In this document: piece by piece, positions 60,866 to 64,000 of the stretch
How positions within the stretch are numbered: position 1 is the stretch's first letter
Layout of the letters: each line of letters starts with the position of its first letter
Assembly (NCBI GenBank): GCA_019055375.1
Contig: JAHQIW010003923.1
Coordinates: 124,001-188,000 of the forward strand
Reading direction: 5' to 3'
Length of the DNA stretch: 64,000 bases
DNA from: Parelaphostrongylus tenuis
Taxonomy: Eukaryota; Nematoda; Chromadorea; Rhabditida; Metastrongylidae
The notes under the pieces: generated by a model
What the model saw: the letters and a program-made list of their open reading frames with translations, nothing else
What the model was told of the DNA's origin: nothing
The model's database searches: none
Position numbers and translations under genes: made by a program

Positions 60866-63729
60866 TCAGCGAAGTTGATTCACCGTATTGCGCAGCTGAC
60901 TGGGCACTGGCATCGCTTCTTTGAAAATCTTGCATTGTTTGTCATGAACATCGACATACTCCATTGTCTGACTTTCCATTGAGTCCTTGCTGAGCAGTAA
61001 TGTTTTTTGATTTCTAGGACCATATCGGGACAATCTCTTTGATTTTGTTCTGAGACTCAATATAAGTTCCTTGTTAATGATCCATATTGAACCATACCCT
61101 GATCTAGCAAAGTTTGCCCACATTCATGAGGTACTTCAGAAAATTGTGCTCTCCCTCAAGTAGATCCTGGAAGTATCATAAGTACTCAAATCCCCGCAAT
61201 ATTTCAACTCAGAAATCACCTTATCATAGAGCATTGGCCCAGAAAGTGGTTTCTCAAATGTATATTGAATTTCATAACCATGCATAATTCACATCCAATT
61301 TGGCCATGGCTTGCAGATGACCTGAATAACGAGGATGTTGCTGGTGAGAATGGCAGTTACTACCGCGCTTTGAAGCTTACCGCATGTTGAAGTAGTACAT
61401 GTAGACGGGTACTCCGTTCAAGGTTAAAACGTTGGCAAATACTGAAGTGTTGTAGGTGAAAAACAAATCACCCAAAAATCGTCCGACGCCATCTCGAAGC
61501 TTCTCTCTGTAAATTCAGTTTCTTTAAGTATCTGAAAGTCATTCTTTACCAACTTAGCAAAAGAGAGTAGCAATTTCTCAATTCTCACGAATTCACAATC
61601 CTTCTCAACACGCTCAAAATCAATGTTAATCTGGACAGGTTACGAATCAACGAGATAGTTTTCCAGTAACAAGATGTAGCATTTTGTACATTCTATCAAT
61701 CAAATCGTCATCGTTCTTCTTATGTGAACGGCCCATCTGTCTTGCTATCTGTATGCATAGTTTCGGGTCATGGACTAACCGTCAAGTATCCAAATAAGTA
61801 AGTATTAATCGAAAGTAATTATCGAGTGGCATGGTTCTTTTTTTGTTCTGAGGCACACACGCACTTATAATTCTTTGTGACCATCTAAAATATACGAGAT
61901 TTATCTTGAATTCAAAGACTGATCCAGCGCTTCTCTGTGACTATGGATACTAATTCCTCATATAATTAGCCATCAAGTTTACGTCCACATTACCGAAATT
62001 ATCGTTGCATGTAGTATGCCAGCAGTGTTTATCCAGACAGAGGAGTGGACGAAATCGGATTCGAAAGCGACTAAGTTGGAACGAATAGTGTATCAGCTTA
62101 CATTTGAATTCCACAGAAAATTATTGGCGCAATTGTGATTGGAAATATGTGGATTCGTAGACAGACGAGCATTGCGGTTGAAAGAGGAAAGGAGGAGCAT
62201 CCGGATATCAAATGCGGGGTAAACGACTGTTTTTTTTTTATGGAATCAATTCAGAATGGTGAAAAAGATAACCTTTACGGTAGGTATCGAATTTTCGAAC
62301 AAAGAGCAGTCGTTATATACCATATAATGGAAATGAATAAGAATTGCTGTAGACCTGCAACAGAAGTAAGATAGGGAACTTTTATGTGCTTTATCATTTT
62401 CAACGTTACTCTGAAATTGTCCTACATCGCCACGATTTCGTTAAAATTTTGGCGTATTGCTTATAAATCAGTGCGAATGATAATCTAGACAGCATGTCAC
62501 TTGTTCTGAACAACCACGGCTAATATGTGAATGAAATGCTGTTTTGCAAATACAAAGATTACCTACCCAACAGCCTTCCAGGTAGAAATCTTTTTTTATA
62601 TTCAGTGCTGAGCTTGTCTTTGTTTTCCCCTGAACCTTTGAAATACGAAAAAAACGCGTTTATCGATTGAGCGTGTTGTTATCTAGAGGAGTTTGATTAT
62701 AATACTCTATCATATACAATGCTATGAACTTTTTCTCTCTCGCTTATGAGTGCTTGGTTCTTCCTGGCTTCTGCTGGCGTCTTACTGTTAAACGCAAAAC
62801 CAACGTAACTCAAGTAGTAGGGTAGCCAAAAAGTTCCTTTGTCATTTACAGTACCAAATAAGGCAGAAACATCCCTCTTGAACCGTCCTTTATATAGAAG
62901 ATCGCCAACGTTTCCCTGAAATTCGTGTCGAATAGGTTTCTGAGACGCGTACACTAAGTAACAACATCTTACATTGAAAAACTGTCTGGATTGATAGGGA
63001 CAAATGGGAACGACATGGGGGGCTCGAGTGCAAAAATGTTGTCGTTGGAGGGCTAGAAATAGTAAGTAGGTTTTCCAGTATTGCGTAACGTTCTTATCTA
63101 GAAGAAAACTTCCCATTATTTTTGACGCTGTGACTTCTCTCGTCTGTGTAGAAGCTTTTTTTTTTTGGAAATCGTTAACATTAATACTTGGATCTACTCG
63201 CTTGTTTTTCTCCCAGACACGTAAGAATATGAGTAATTTGTATCTTGGATACAGCCTAATTTTTTTGCGAGCTCTATGGGCACCTTCTCACTGTATCCGG
63301 AGTACGAGTTGACCACAGATTTGTTATGGACCCACTCTGTAATGATCGAAAATTTAACTTTTCTCCCGACCTTTCTGCTGTCACAAAAACAAGCACTAAC
63401 AAGACAAATAATTTTGTTTAAGTAAAGACGACTGCGTTCAGCAAATAAATGTGCTGTGATGGAAGCGGAACCAGACGACACCGAAAAGTGTCACTTTTGC
63501 CGGATCGCCATCAAAATCTCCTCAACTCAAGGAAATCAAAAGCCGTAAAGTCCATCTCGTAGTCTTACTTGATAGTAAGTAAACCTACTGACGCTGTTAT
63601 TGTTATCCACCTCAAAGCAAGTTGTTGACCTAACAGACCCATATTTCCTGTCACAGGTGAACCATCGACGCGATTGAGGAATCCGATTGGTCCAAGCCTG
63701 AATAAGGTCACTCCATGGACAATGACGAT
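60866..63729 (-). pseudogene. Acetylcholinesterase pseudogene (carboxylesterase family), middle to C-terminus
   Basis: Collinear minus-strand pieces of a nematode acetylcholinesterase: 63604-63729 (LFRLGPIGFLNRV, GNMGLLGQQLALRW), about 63194-63510 (GDPAKVTLFG, then SGSASITAHLFAERSR, later ELAKKLGC), 62718-62915 (VSALFGTVNDKGTFWLPYYL), 61381-61506 (GVGRFLGDLFFTYNTSVFAN, VPVYMYYFNMR; clean splice sites), 61220-61321 (PWPNWM, stop, MHGYEIQYTF) and 60866-61123 (MWANFARSG, MEYVDVHDKQC). A functional enzyme would hydrolyse acetylcholine. Disruptions: a two-base loss at 63479-63482 in the nucleophile elbow, where the Glu codon before the catalytic Ser should be; a one-base loss in the SSAS|PWPNWM stretch; an in-frame TGA replacing a conserved Gly; and a broken frame before MWANF. 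The N-terminal part lies beyond the right edge. Confidence 0.85.
61510..62700. other. Pseudogene introns, no separate gene recognised
   Basis: Contains a plus-strand open frame at 62135-62374 and a minus-strand frame near 61640-61740 without recognisable motifs. One or two missing acetylcholinesterase exons may be hidden or lost here. Confidence 0.4.
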
Positions 63730-63894
63730 CTATAGCAGTGTCGACCAACCGTTATTTTAGTTTATAACAATAAAGATCATGTACGGCAGCGAACACCTTG
63801 CCGTTGTACAAATCGATTGAAAACGAACCACTGAAAAATCCTGCAAAGCAAAGCTTGTTTTAGCTGAAAATTTTGAAGATCTATCATACTTAAA

Positions 63895-64000
63895 AAGGAT
63901 AAAAGGATAAAGCTCTCGGAGTTGATCAATCCCTGAGGGATGCGCCATGCATTCGACTTCAATTGTTAACTTCGTTTGAGGTGATTGAATGCATATCTGG
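63895..64000 (-). repeat. SINE-like family A, cut by the window edge
   Basis: AAAGGATAAAGCTCTCGGAG, TTGATCAATCCCTGAGGGAT and GCATATCTGG match the tail and body of the other family A copies. The head lies beyond position 64000. Confidence 0.7.

Noticed and set aside
61220..61321. In-frame TGA as selenocysteine in the acetylcholinesterase
   Set aside because: It replaces a conserved glycine, a frameshift lies a few codons upstream, and other lesions exist; pseudogene decay is simpler.

Overview
This is eukaryotic nuclear DNA from a nematode, most likely a strongylid of the hookworm type (Ancylostoma/Necator group). The reasons are an rpl-34 protein of nematode type, short phase-consistent introns with TTTCAG-like acceptors mixed with multi-kilobase ones, likely spliced-leader acceptors a few bases before start codons, and a very dense load of decayed Tc1/mariner DNA transposons. 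One of these resembles the cecropia-group mariners known from hookworms. The species assignment is inference. No operons of bacterial type, CRISPR arrays, LTR elements or viral genes were seen.

Four protein-coding loci can be assembled exon by exon. (1) 1-7165, plus strand: the 3' part of a polypeptide N-acetylgalactosaminyltransferase of the GALNT10-like group, eight exons, ending in the ricin-type lectin domain. (2) 7728-18839, minus strand: a complete PP2C-type protein phosphatase, orthologous to PPM1H/PPM1J (nematode ppm-1.H), about 16 exons and about 539 codons, convergent with gene 1. (3) 49028-55611, plus strand: ribosomal protein L34 (rpl-34), two coding exons split by a 6.2 kb intron. 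(4) about 60866-63729 and continuing past the right edge, minus strand: a decayed acetylcholinesterase gene with frameshifts and stops, whose terminal exon is duplicated again at about 59705-59995.

Between genes 2 and 3, about 22931-47120 is a nested tandem segmental duplication. A unit that starts with a shared ACTTTGTG...GCATACTCG motif occurs four times: U1 22931-29668, U2 29669-33202, U3 33203-39980, U4 39981-about 47120. U1 and U3 are near-identical (type I), and so are U2 and U4 (type II), so an old unit duplicated first and the resulting dimer duplicated later. U2 lacks about 3.6 kb that U4 has. A 194-bp TTAA-flanked MITE is present in U1 and U3 and absent, at the matching TTAA, from U2 and U4.

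Most of the rest is repeat-derived: several families of tRNA-like (A-box/B-box) SINE-type elements, internally deleted mariner copies, foldback/MITE elements with arms of 70-270 bp, a diverged dispersed repeat (here R5) that fills the rpl-34 intron and flanks, microsatellites and G-rich or CT-rich tracts. I found no convincing protein-coding gene in the duplicated block. A three-copy open frame there is flagged as a possible decayed gene. All family assignments come from reading motifs by eye; no database search was run.
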